The notes below the pieces were generated by a model. The model saw nothing but the letters and a program-made list of their open reading frames with translations, was not told the origin of the DNA and searched no databases. This document shows positions 45,019 to 53,354 of a DNA stretch of 64,000 nucleotides, one piece after another; the first letter of the stretch is position 1, and every line of letters starts with the position of its first letter. The DNA is from Bacillus cereus G9842 (GTDB lineage: Bacteria > Bacillota > Bacilli > Bacillales > Bacillaceae_G): positions 2,332,001 through 2,396,000 of the forward strand of contig NC_011772.1 of NCBI RefSeq assembly GCF_000021305.1. The letters are read 5' to 3'. The position numbers and the translations under genes are program-made.

Positions 45019-45161
45019 AGTTTCACTTTATTAAATTGGATTAAGAGATTCTTGAAATGAGGTAGTAACAAAACAGCTTTGTGGGAATTAAACAAAAGGC
45101 TGTTAAAACAATTAAAGTGTTAGTTAAAAAAAGCTGATAGCTGAGCGAGAAGTAAACAATT

Positions 45162-45195
45162 AAAAAACTTTACTACATATGTAGCAAGTTTTTTC
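45162..45195 (+). terminator. Terminator
   Basis: AAAACTT-CTACAT pairs with ATGTAG-AAGTTTT and ends in T. Confidence 0.75.
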
Positions 45196-45337
45196 TTAAC
45201 GTACGAAAATCTCGTTATGCATTACTATTAACTTAAGATCATGTATCTTATGATGAAAATAATTCTATCTCTCTATTAATTTATTTGAATATTCTTAAAA
45301 CTCTTGCGATAAAACGTGGATGTATTTATAATTATAG

Positions 45338-45354
45338 TTAGTTAAGCTAACTAA
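45338..45354. promoter_or_regulatory. Palindromic operator-like site 1
   Basis: TTAGTTAAGCTAACTAA is a near-perfect 17-base palindrome. It shares the AGTTA-CTAACT core with the two sites at 45717 and 45737. Confidence 0.5.
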
Positions 45355-45674
45355 TTATAGTTGGATTTTCAACACAGGAATAGTTCAATAAAAAACAAGA
45401 ATCTGAAGCAAATTTGTTAATCTATAGGGCGATTCCTCAAAGAATAGAGCTGTAAGCAGAATGAATTTAAAAAAACGGTAGCGAAGGGAAACTAATTAAA
45501 TGGCAGCTAAGCTTGGTTTATTTATGTTATGAGTATCTGATAATGCACGAGACAAAGAAATGGTATGTCGCTAATTACTTGCTTTCTGTGCTTCTTGTGC
45601 ATAATTAATTGAGAAGTAAAGTTATTAAATAAAATACATGTAAGTATAAAAGATAAAGTTGGAGAAGATAGATA

Positions 45675-45707
45675 AATACGTTGGATTATTAAATTCAACG
45701 TATTTTT
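45675..45707 (+). terminator. Terminator-like hairpin just before the operator pair
   Basis: AATACGTTG pairs with CAACGTATT and is followed by TTT. It would end any transcript started near 45340. Confidence 0.75.
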
Positions 45708-45716
45708 ACAGAATAA

Positions 45717-45751
45717 AAGTTAGTCTAACTTATTATAAGTTAAGCTAATTT
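45717..45751. promoter_or_regulatory. Palindromic operator-like sites 2 and 3, 20 bases apart
   Basis: AAGTTAGTCTAACTT (45717-45731) is palindromic around its centre base and AAGTTAAGCTAATTT (45737-45751) is a weaker copy. They lie upstream of the beta-propeller gene on the same helix face (20 bases, two turns). Confidence 0.55.
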
Positions 45752-45870
45752 AATTAGAAGGAGGTGAAAATTGTTTACAACTTGTCTTAGTAATAATACA
45801 AATTACTTAAATATACTGATTTCTATGGAACTTAAGAAATTTGGAACAAATAACAAGGAGGGTTTAATTA

Positions 45871-46926
45871 ATGAATAGTTCTAAAGAAAATAATCCTATT
45901 TTGGCGGTCGTTAGCTCCAGCGGTAATCAAATTCATTTCTTCAATACGAAAAATTTTGAAAGAATAGGGGTTATAGATTCTCCAGTTACAGAACCTCATG
46001 AATTATGTTTCGATTCTAAGCGTCAATTGTTATATGTAAGTATTACTTATCGCTCAGGTTTTTATAGAAATAATCCGGAAAAAAGCCATGAAATTTTAGT
46101 TATCGATATTGATCAATTTAAAGTAATTGATATCATTGATATTTCGCCGGAATTTGCACCACATGGTTTAGTTTATAATGAAAAAAAAGACTTATTGTAT
46201 GTAAGTGTTGAATCTGGTGAAGGAGGAATTTTAATTATTAATCTTAACACAAGAAAAGTGCTAGATAGAATCTCTAAAGAAGCAACAGGTCCACATTGGT
46301 TTGTGACGAATCCAGATGGTACAAAAGGATATTCCTCTAATAAAGAGGCGCCCTTTATATCGGTTTTAGATACACATAATAAGGAGTTAATTGGAAAAGT
46401 ATCTATGCCCTATGGTAGTGAAGAACTAGCTATTTCTCCTAAAGGTAATCGAGTTTATATCCCTTCACCATGTTTACTTGGAGACTACAAAGAGGAGCAA
46501 CCTACACTTAGCATCATTAATACAGAAACCGATAAAATTATAAAGACAAAATCATTTTCAGATTTAATTACTCCGGTTCATGTAACGAATGATGGGAAAG
46601 TATTGGTAGGACATACGCGTTTTCAGAATAAGAATGGAGAGAGAACAAGAAGTATGTTTTCTCCAGCACCAGGGTATGTTTCTGTTCTTGATGGAGAATC
46701 GTTAAATGTGTTAGGTACAATAGAAGTAGATTTACTCCCAATTACAATGCGTTCTTCTACGGACGGAACGGTTGGATATGTTTCTAACCTTAGATCAGGG
46801 ACAATAAGTGTATTAGATTTAGTTAATTACAAGAATGTTCATACCATTGAAGTTGATCCAGGAGATCGAAATGCAGATCCTTCTGTAAATCAAGGAGCTC
46901 ACGGTATAGCATATATAGAAAGGTAA
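45871..46926 (+). CDS. YncE-like beta-propeller protein
   Basis: The 351-residue protein is made of repeated blades of the surface-layer/YVTN propeller type: ILAVVSSSGNQIHFFNTKNF, HELCFDSKRQLLYVSITY, HGLVYNEKKDLLYVSVESG, GGILIINLNTRKVLDRI, KGYSSNKEAPFISVLDT, GNRVYIPSP and GYVSNLRSGTISVLDL. There is no signal peptide, so it is cytosolic or exported otherwise. It may be a lactonase-like enzyme or a binding platform. The RBS AAGGAGG is strong and palindromic operators lie 120-150 bases upstream, so it is probably repressed by an unlinked regulator. Confidence 0.85.
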   Translation: MNSSKENNPILAVVSSSGNQIHFFNTKNFERIGVIDSPVTEPHELCFDSKRQLLYVSITYRSGFYRNNPEKSHEILVIDIDQFKVIDIIDISPEFAPHGLVYNEKKDLLYVSVESGEGGILIINLNTRKVLDRISKEATGPHWFVTNPDGTKGYSSNKEAPFISVLDTHNKELIGKVSMPYGSEELAISPKGNRVYIPSPCLLGDYKEEQPTLSIINTETDKIIKTKSFSDLITPVHVTNDGKVLVGHTRFQNKNGERTRSMFSPAPGYVSVLDGESLNVLGTIEVDLLPITMRSSTDGTVGYVSNLRSGTISVLDLVNYKNVHTIEVDPGDRNADPSVNQGAHGIAYIER

Positions 46927-46932
46927 AATAAG

Positions 46933-46980
46933 AAAACGCTATTCTTTTTGTAGAAATTTACAGAAAGTATGGCGTTTTTT
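46933..46980 (+). terminator. Terminator of the beta-propeller gene
   Basis: AAAACGC-AT-CTTT pairs with AAAG-AT-GCGTTTTTT. Confidence 0.8.
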
Positions 46981-47373
46981 ATGTATCTATTAATTTCTGA
47001 TGAATTCCAATTAGGTCTATTTTTTTTGCTGGTTAGGAGCGCCTGTTATTCATTATTGACTTCTGATAAATAGATTATGTTTCCATGTTAAAAGAGTAGG
47101 CAAAGTTTTTTAATGCTCGTTATTAGCTTTTGTATGAAATTAACTTTGGATAATTGATTATTGTATTCTTCTAATTGGATTAGATATTCATAATTAATTT
47201 GCAACAACCAAACTTCTTTGAAAACGAACTAAAAGGTATTTTAAATGTATGTTTTAAAACACCACTAATAATGATAACGTTTGCTAAATATAGGAGCTCC
47301 TTAAGTTTGTAAGAAGCTTACAAACCTCCTTCTTCCAATGCAACTTAAGCGTAAATTAATTTTTTGTAAATAT

Positions 47374-47403
47374 GGAACAATGTCCTTACTTACACTGTCT
47401 ATT
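47374..47403 (+). promoter_or_regulatory. Sigma-P-type (ECF) promoter 1, upstream of a PBP gene
   Basis: GGAACAA (47374-47380), 16 bases, GTCTATT (47397-47403). It has the same shape and spacing as three others in this window and lies 72 bases before the PBP start. Confidence 0.85.
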
Positions 47404-47474
47404 AAGCGTTAAACATTTTTTATTAAATAAATTAAGAAAGGAATCATCATTTTTAACTAAGGGAGAAGATTGAA

Positions 47475-49442
47475 TTGAAAAAATTATGGATGCTGCTTTT
47501 CGTTTGTTTCGCAGTTATGTTGGTAGGATGTAATAAAAACGAACCGCCAAAACAAGCATTTGAAGAATATATCAACTTATGGAATGATAGAAAATTTGCA
47601 AATATGTATGATTATTTATCAGATCATGCCAAAAAATCGATTTCTAAAAAAGAATTCACAGAAAAATATCAAAAAATCTATGAGGGGATTGGAGCTAAGA
47701 ATTTAAAAGTTAAAATGAAAGGAGAGAATACGAAAAATAAAGAGCTTTTTCTTTTTGAAGTTAAAATGGATACGGATGTAGGATCAGTTTCATTCATCCA
47801 CGAAGCAAAACTTGTGAAAGATAAAGAATCTTGGAAAATAGATTGGACACCGGACTTCATTTTCCCAGGAATGAAAAAAGATTACAAAGTACGTATGCAA
47901 ATAGAGCAAGGAAAACGAGGAGAAATATATGATCGAAATGGAAAAGGGCTTGCAACGAATGGTAAAGCAACTGAGGTTGGAATTATTCCAGAGAAACTAG
48001 GCGAAGCAGCAGCGCAAACGAAAGGAATAGTAGCGCAATTACTTGATATGTCTATAGAAGAGGTCGAACAAAAGCTCACAGCGAAATGGATAAAACCAGA
48101 CTCCTTTGTACCAATTGGCGTTTTAAAAGAGGGAACTAGACAGAATGATTATATTGAATTAGAAGGAGTTTCATCTCGCCCAGTAAATATTCGTACGTAT
48201 CCATTAGGTGAAGCAGCGGCACACTTAACTGGATATATAGGAAAGGTGAATGCGGAGGAGTTAAAATCACTTCAAAAACAAGGTTATCAAGCAGATGATT
48301 TAGTAGGTAAGACCGGTTTAGAGAAAGTGTTAGAAAATAAATTGCGTGGTGAAAAGGGTGGACGCGTATTTATAGAAGATGAGAATGGGAGAGAGATTAA
48401 AAACGTAGCAAAAAAAGAAGCAAAAGAAGGAGAAAATGTTACGTTAACAATTGATGCTGCAATTCAAGAAAAAATCTTTAATGAGATGAAAACTGAAGCA
48501 GGATCTAGTGCAGCGGTCAATCCTAAAACAGGTGAAACAATCGCACTTGTAAGTAGCCCTGCTTATAATCCAAATATAATAGTTAGAGGAGCATCGAAAG
48601 CCCAACGAGAAGCATGGAATAACGACTCGAAACTACCAATGACGAATCGCTTTACACAAGCATTTGTACCAGGTTCCGTATTTAAAACGATCACAGGTGC
48701 AATTGGTTTGGAAACAAACACAATAAATCCGAAGGAAGAATTTAAAATTCAAGGATTGAAGTGGACAAAAGATTCGTCTTGGGGAAATTACTATGTAACG
48801 CGTGTAAAGGATGCAAGTCCAATTGATTTTGATAAGGCAATGAAGTACTCTGATAATATTTATTTTGCTCAACAAGCTTTGAAAATGGGAAAAGATCAGT
48901 ATGTAAAGGAATTTAAAAAGTACGGATTTCATGAAAAATTACCAATCGAATACGAATTTCCTATTTCAATCATTGCAAAAGATGGGATAAAAAACGATAT
49001 TCAACTAGCAGACACGGGCTATGGACAAGGACAAGTATTAATGACGCCACTTCATTTAGCATTAACATATGCACCGATTGTGAATGAAGGGAATATTCCG
49101 TCGCCACATCTTTTAAAAGAAGCAAAAGTAGCAGGGAATTGGAAAGAAAATGTGGTTTCTAAAAAGAATCAAGAGATATTAAAGAGTGCATTAATCAAAG
49201 TCATTAATGACCCTGATGGCGCAGGGAGAATTGCAAAGGTTGATGGTGTAACGCTTGCTGGTAAAACTGGTACAGCAGAACTGAAAGAGTCGAAAGAAGC
49301 AGACGGAAAAGAACTGGGATGGTTCGCAGCTTTCGATGCAAATGCACCAGACATGATTGTTACAATGATGATTGAAGATGTAAAAGGAAGAGGAGGAAGT
49401 AACGTTCCAGGTGAAAAAGTAAAACATGTATTTCAGAAATAA
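47475..49442 (+). CDS. Class B penicillin-binding protein, lipoprotein with MecA-N domain (PBP3/PbpC type)
   Basis: The 655-residue transpeptidase cross-links peptidoglycan outside the membrane. It has a lipobox LVGC (Cys19), an NTF2-like MecA-N domain (about 25-145: AFEEYINLWNDRKFANMYDYL), a dimerisation domain beginning RGEIYDRNGKGLA, and a transpeptidase domain with FVPGSVFKTI (nucleophile Ser, STxK-type SVFK), KYSDNIYF (SxN) and LAGKTGTAEL (KTG). PBPs with a MecA-N domain often have low beta-lactam affinity. TTG 47475 follows GGGAGAAG and starts the signal peptide. The sigma-P promoter makes it an inducible resistance PBP. Confidence 0.93.
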   Translation: MKKLWMLLFVCFAVMLVGCNKNEPPKQAFEEYINLWNDRKFANMYDYLSDHAKKSISKKEFTEKYQKIYEGIGAKNLKVKMKGENTKNKELFLFEVKMDTDVGSVSFIHEAKLVKDKESWKIDWTPDFIFPGMKKDYKVRMQIEQGKRGEIYDRNGKGLATNGKATEVGIIPEKLGEAAAQTKGIVAQLLDMSIEEVEQKLTAKWIKPDSFVPIGVLKEGTRQNDYIELEGVSSRPVNIRTYPLGEAAAHLTGYIGKVNAEELKSLQKQGYQADDLVGKTGLEKVLENKLRGEKGGRVFIEDENGREIKNVAKKEAKEGENVTLTIDAAIQEKIFNEMKTEAGSSAAVNPKTGETIALVSSPAYNPNIIVRGASKAQREAWNNDSKLPMTNRFTQAFVPGSVFKTITGAIGLETNTINPKEEFKIQGLKWTKDSSWGNYYVTRVKDASPIDFDKAMKYSDNIYFAQQALKMGKDQYVKEFKKYGFHEKLPIEYEFPISIIAKDGIKNDIQLADTGYGQGQVLMTPLHLALTYAPIVNEGNIPSPHLLKEAKVAGNWKENVVSKKNQEILKSALIKVINDPDGAGRIAKVDGVTLAGKTGTAELKESKEADGKELGWFAAFDANAPDMIVTMMIEDVKGRGGSNVPGEKVKHVFQK

Positions 49443-49537
49443 TACTTAATTATAAGGTGAATTTTTTCACTAAATTTATTACATGTTTGCTTAACTCAAA
49501 GATATAAATTGGGGAAAATATAGAACAATTAAATTTC

Positions 49538-49572
49538 AAAAAAGCATTCTTTCTAATCGAGAATGCTTTTTT
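49538..49572 (+). terminator. Terminator of the PBP gene
   Basis: AAAAAAGCATTCT pairs with AGAATGCTTTTTT. Confidence 0.9.
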
Positions 49573-49632
49573 GCTGTGATTCTAGAAAAGTTGGCATTGC
49601 TAATGGTAAATAGAAGGGGATAGCAAATTGAA

Positions 49633-49764
49633 ATGGACAAGTGGAGTTTTACGTTAAATTCAAAAAAACAGATTTTTATGAGTGGATTTTTATCATTGTA
49701 TGCTTTACTTGTTTTTTTAGTAGTATTATACTGCCTGAAAAAAGATAAACAATGGAACAAATGA
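49633..49764 (+). CDS. 43-residue membrane protein upstream of sigP
   Basis: ATG 49633 (preceded by AAGGGGAT about 13 bases away) begins MDKWSFTLNSKKQIFMSG, followed by one membrane helix (FLSLYALLVFLVVLYC) and a basic tail KKDKQWNK. Its last codons contain the -35 element of the sigP promoter. It may be a small accessory of the response or a chance frame. No homologue comes to mind. Confidence 0.5.
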   Translation: MDKWSFTLNSKKQIFMSGFLSLYALLVFLVVLYCLKKDKQWNK

Positions 49765-49783
49765 AACTTGTATCTTGTCTATA
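49754..49783 (+). promoter_or_regulatory. Sigma-P-type promoter 2, autoregulating sigP-rsiP
   Basis: GGAACAA (49754-49760), 16 bases, GTCTATA (49777-49783), 66 bases before the sigP start. Confidence 0.82.
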
Positions 49784-49848
49784 TATTGAAACCATAATAA
49801 AAGTGAGGGCAGTTTTTATGTTTATTCAAATAAGTTTGAGGTGTGGAA

Positions 49849-50382
49849 ATGGAACAGACGTTTATTGAAAAGTGTAATCATGATGAGCTGGACTATGTTA
49901 TAAAAGACTATTGGCAAGATGTATGGAATTATTCATTTATTATTACGAAAGATCCACACTTATCAGATGATATCACGCAAGATGTATTTATAAAGGTGTT
50001 TAAAAATTGGAATTCATTTCGAAAGGAGTCATCTATTAAAACGTGGATATTAAAAATCACAAGAAATACGGCAATAAACTATTTGAAATCCTCTTATTTT
50101 AAAAGGATATCTTTAATAGGATTTTTTAGTGACGATAAGCAATCCCTGTCAGCAGAACAAGAATTTTTTAAGCAAGAAGAAATGAATGATGTGTGGAAGG
50201 TTGTATTAGAACTACCTAAAAAGCACCGTGAAATAATTATATTGGACGCAAAATATGAATTATCTTATGAAGAAATGGCTGAAACATTAGGAGTATCCAT
50301 TGGAACTGTAAAATCGAGATTAAGTAGAGCGAGAAGTAAGGTTTCAAAATTAATAGGGGAGGGTAGTAGTGATGAACAATAA
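49849..50382 (+). CDS. sigP: ECF sigma factor, SigP
   Basis: The 177-residue protein has sigma region 2 (DYVIKDYWQDVWNYSFIITK, DITQDVFIKVFKNW, SSIKTWILKITRNTAINYL) and region 4 (LPKKHREIIILDAKYELSYEE, MAETLGVSIGTVKSRLSRAR), separated by a short linker. In B. anthracis and B. thuringiensis the ECF factor sigma-P turns on beta-lactamase genes when its anti-sigma RsiP is cleaved after beta-lactam exposure. The downstream membrane anti-sigma gene, the neighbouring bla1 and PBP genes and the shared promoter support that identity. ATG 49849 is preferred to GTG 49843 since GAGGTG overlaps the latter. It overlaps rsiP by 11 bases. Confidence 0.9.
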   Translation: MEQTFIEKCNHDELDYVIKDYWQDVWNYSFIITKDPHLSDDITQDVFIKVFKNWNSFRKESSIKTWILKITRNTAINYLKSSYFKRISLIGFFSDDKQSLSAEQEFFKQEEMNDVWKVVLELPKKHREIIILDAKYELSYEEMAETLGVSIGTVKSRLSRARSKVSKLIGEGSSDEQ

Positions 50383-51199
50383 ACAAAATCCTGACTGGTA
50401 TAGAAAAATAAAAAAAGGGCCAATGGAGAATCGTAAAGATGAAGAAGAATTTATTTCTAAAATAAAGCAGTCTATATATGAAAATAATGAAGTGGATTTT
50501 GTAAAACATAAAAGACCATTTCGTAAAAAAGCATTACCTATTGTAGTTGTTTTAGTTTGTACAATGTTATTTTTCATTGTTCAACAACCTTGGCTTGATG
50601 ATAATAAATCACCGGTACAAAGTAGTACTCAAATTAAGCCTAAAACAAAAGATGAGTCTGCTCAAGATCCATCATTAAAACAATTTATGAATGAACTATA
50701 TCAAAGTACGAACTCGAAAAATGAAAATGACCTGTACAAAGCGTTAAATGATGAAGTTCTATTTAAAGGGAAGAGTTATAAGAAGGATGAACTGAAGTTT
50801 GATGAAGATATTTTTCATGAGTTGCAAGTCGCTCTTACAATGGGGGGAGAGTTTGCAAATGATACAAAAAAAGTATACAAAGTACCAAGTGGATTGACAG
50901 AAAGTAACCAACCAAAGCAAGCGCATTTTATATATGCAACGGTTACTGGAAATAAAACGAAAATTTTAGCTGAACCAAAACGAGAATCACAAGTGTTATA
51001 TGAAGTATCTAATGAAATGGTAAAAGCTTGGATTCCAGAAAAAGTGCAAAATGATGGATATATAAAAATATCGACAATTAATGGCAATACTGGATACGTA
51101 CAAAAAGAGTATGTTTTAACTGATATTAAGTATTCATTTATGTTCGAAAAAAATGATAATGGTGAATGGAAAATAATAAATATAGATTCTATTTGGTAA
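50372..51199 (+). CDS. rsiP: Anti-sigma factor RsiP
   Basis: The 275-residue protein has a cytoplasmic N-terminal part that would bind SigP (WYRKIKKGPMENRKDEEEF, SKIKQSIYENNEVDFVKH). A single membrane helix (about 53-70: KKALPIVVVLVCTMLFFIV) follows, with a large outer part holding LYKALNDEVLFKGKSYKKDE and an SH3-like terminal segment (ILAEPKRESQVLYEVSNEM, GNTGYVQKEYV). In the known pathway the outer part is cut by a signal-peptidase-like site-1 protease when beta-lactams are present. GGGGAGGG precedes ATG 50372. Confidence 0.88.
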   Translation: MNNKQNPDWYRKIKKGPMENRKDEEEFISKIKQSIYENNEVDFVKHKRPFRKKALPIVVVLVCTMLFFIVQQPWLDDNKSPVQSSTQIKPKTKDESAQDPSLKQFMNELYQSTNSKNENDLYKALNDEVLFKGKSYKKDELKFDEDIFHELQVALTMGGEFANDTKKVYKVPSGLTESNQPKQAHFIYATVTGNKTKILAEPKRESQVLYEVSNEMVKAWIPEKVQNDGYIKISTINGNTGYVQKEYVLTDIKYSFMFEKNDNGEWKIINIDSIW

Positions 51200-51240
51200 A
51201 AGAGGAAGGTTCACTTTAATGAACCTTCCTCTTTGTTTTT
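51198..51240. terminator. Bidirectional terminator between rsiP and the convergent PBP gene
   Basis: AAAGAGGAAGGTTCA pairs fully with TGAACCTTCCTCTTT. It contains the stop codon of the minus-strand PBP gene. Confidence 0.9.
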
Positions 51241-52971
51241 ATTCTCTTTTTGAAGTGTATGCCAAGACTCTAAAATTTCTGATGTAACGAGAGCGGCAAT
51301 GTTTTTTTCTGAATTACTACCAGGAATAACGACAGAAACGGCAATTTGTGGATCTTCAGTAGGAGCATATGCAATGAAAAGAGAATGATTTATCATTCTT
51401 TCTTGCTCATTTGGAAAGCCTGTAATACCTGTTTTACCTGCGACGTCAAAAGGCAACTTTTTAATTTCCTCTATATTTTGACTCATTCCACCTTGCACGA
51501 CACTCCAAAAGTTCATCGGGTAACGATTTGAACTTTCTAAAATTGGTTTAAACTTTTTTGTTTCCTTACCGTCCGGACTAATAATTGCACTTACAGTTTG
51601 AGGTTTATATTTATCACCTTTACTTGCCAAAGTTGCTGCATATTGAGCGAGTTGAAGAGGGGTATGCACTTCATTTCCTCCCCAAGAGGCGTTTAATAAA
51701 GCGGAGATTCCATTTTCAAACTTATTAGATGGATGGAATTCATATTGTCCGTCTTCTTCAAAGGGTAAATCAATCCCGGTTTTAGAACGTAGGCCGAATT
51801 GTATTAAATAATCTGTCCATATATGTGCCACTTTTTCTATATTCCCATTATTTTGGTTGAATAGGGGCAGAGCTACTTTTGCTGTCATAAATGTGTTAGA
51901 TGAATTAATGATAGCCTGCCTCGGTGTAATCTCACCTGTTGGCGTTCCAGGTGCATTCGTAATGTTATTTTGATTATCATACTGAAAAGTCCCTTTATCT
52001 AAATAAGTATCTTCGGGTTGGAAAAGCTTTTCGTTTAATCCAATTAAAATAGTGAGTGGTTTTATAGTAGAAGCCATATTTACATAAGATTCACCATACT
52101 TTAATTTTTGAATTGCTTTATTTTGCGAAAGAGAGTTAATGTTTTCTTTTCTAGAAGATATACGTGTATTTAATATATTTGGATCAAAAACTGCCGTGTT
52201 GGCCATAGTTAAAATTGCGCCAGTTTTTGCATCGCTTACTACAGCATAACCAGCTTTAGCATCAGGTGTTTTCTTAATTTGAGATCTTAATGCTTCTTCT
52301 GCCTTTTGCTGCAACTCAGAGTCTAAAGCTAGCCGTACATCTTTACCTTTTTGTACTGTTTGAATATTCCATAAGAATTTTTTATTATTCAATTTAAAAA
52401 TAAGAGTTTTACCTGGTTTTCCTTTTAAATCATTTTCATATTGCAGCTCAATCCCGCTTTTTCCAACAGCCTTATGCTTTGAATTAAGGTCATTTTCTAC
52501 ATACCCAATTACTTGTGAACCAATTTCGTGTTTAGGATAATATCGAATCCATTCATTTTTAATTATTACATTATTGGGTTTGTTTTTGTTTATGAATGCA
52601 AGTTCATTTTCAGTTATATCAGAGTATAACGGTATATCATTCATAGTCTGCTTTTTACAAGATTGTTGTAATTGAGATTTTATGTTCTCTGTAGAAATAT
52701 CATGTTGAAATTCGCTTGAAAATTGATTAAAAAAAGCTAATGTGTTTGATGTATCTTGTTTCGATAGCTTTTCGTCATTAGAAGTGCAATATAGAGACTT
52801 AACTTTCTTATTTGTAGCTAGTATTACACCATTTTGATCAAAAATCTTTCCTCTTTCAGCTGAAGAAGTTGCGATAGTAATTGAAATGAAGTTGATTTTT
52901 AATAAAATTAGTAAAATCAAACCTACGATAGAAAAAACCGCAAAAAATCTCCATCTTTTTATATGTAACAT
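51211..52971 (-). CDS. Class B penicillin-binding protein, convergent with rsiP (candidate PbpP-like sensor)
   Basis: The 586-residue protein has an N-terminal membrane anchor (residues 7-27). A dimerisation domain follows, starting at RGKIFDQNGVILATN, and then a transpeptidase domain with YVNMASTIKPLTIL (STIK nucleophile), INSSNTFMTA (SSN) and FDVAGKTGITGF (KTG). No lipobox or MecA-N domain is present. Unlike the other two PBPs here it has no GGAACAA-N16-GTCTATT promoter; a weak TTTACA/TATAAG pair lies upstream on the minus strand. In B. thuringiensis the class B PBP PbpP senses beta-lactams and is needed to activate sigma-P. Position and constitutive-looking control make this the best candidate here. 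Confidence 0.9.
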   Translation of the reverse strand: MLHIKRWRFFAVFSIVGLILLILLKINFISITIATSSAERGKIFDQNGVILATNKKVKSLYCTSNDEKLSKQDTSNTLAFFNQFSSEFQHDISTENIKSQLQQSCKKQTMNDIPLYSDITENELAFINKNKPNNVIIKNEWIRYYPKHEIGSQVIGYVENDLNSKHKAVGKSGIELQYENDLKGKPGKTLIFKLNNKKFLWNIQTVQKGKDVRLALDSELQQKAEEALRSQIKKTPDAKAGYAVVSDAKTGAILTMANTAVFDPNILNTRISSRKENINSLSQNKAIQKLKYGESYVNMASTIKPLTILIGLNEKLFQPEDTYLDKGTFQYDNQNNITNAPGTPTGEITPRQAIINSSNTFMTAKVALPLFNQNNGNIEKVAHIWTDYLIQFGLRSKTGIDLPFEEDGQYEFHPSNKFENGISALLNASWGGNEVHTPLQLAQYAATLASKGDKYKPQTVSAIISPDGKETKKFKPILESSNRYPMNFWSVVQGGMSQNIEEIKKLPFDVAGKTGITGFPNEQERMINHSLFIAYAPTEDPQIAVSVVIPGSNSEKNIAALVTSEILESWHTLQKENKNKEEGSLK

Positions 52972-53030
52972 ATAACCCTCCCTTATGTAGCCTATTTCAT
53001 CTTATATTTAATTATTTTTTTTGTAAATGT

Positions 53031-53060
53031 GGAACAACTTTATTGTTTAGGTTGTCTATT
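53031..53060 (+). promoter_or_regulatory. Sigma-P-type promoter 3, upstream of the remnant gene and PBP at 53355
   Basis: GGAACAA (53031-53037), 16 bases, GTCTATT (53054-53060). It lies just upstream of the ribosome site of a broken secreted-protein gene and 295 bases before the PBP start. Confidence 0.82.
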
Positions 53061-53093
53061 AAGTATTACAGCATGAAGAAAGGAATAATTAGC

Positions 53094-53251
53094 ATGAAAA
53101 TTTACTAGCAAGTTTATATGTAAGTTTGATAAGGGTCATTATACAGTTTAGCACTTCTCATGCAAGTGGCAAAAAAATAGAGAGAAAACAGGAAGGGAGA
53201 GTTATTAATTCCGTATCTAAACGAAAAGAAATGGTTGCTTACAAGGATTAA
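53094..53251 (+). pseudogene. Frameshifted remnant of a secreted protein under the sigma-P promoter
   Basis: ATG 53094 with AAAGGAA upstream begins MKIY-stop. Adding one A in the A4 run opens a 52-codon frame that reads LLASLYVSLIRVIIQFSTS, with a cleavage-like HAS-GKK, and goes on to SVSKRKEMVAYKD-stop at 53251. It looks like a signal peptide followed by a truncated mature part. It may be the remains of another induced secreted factor such as a beta-lactamase, but the mature part is too short to identify. Confidence 0.45.
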
Positions 53252-53354
53252 GCAAAAAATTGAGGCAATATTTATAACCGATTATCGGTATCTAATATAT
53301 AAGGAATGCTTTTAGTATTTGTAGCAATTTCTGAAAGGATTAAATGGAGGATTT

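Noticed and set aside
45841..45850. GGAACAA upstream of the beta-propeller gene
   Set aside because: No GTCTAT element 16 bases downstream and it lies too close to the start codon, so not a sigma-P promoter.
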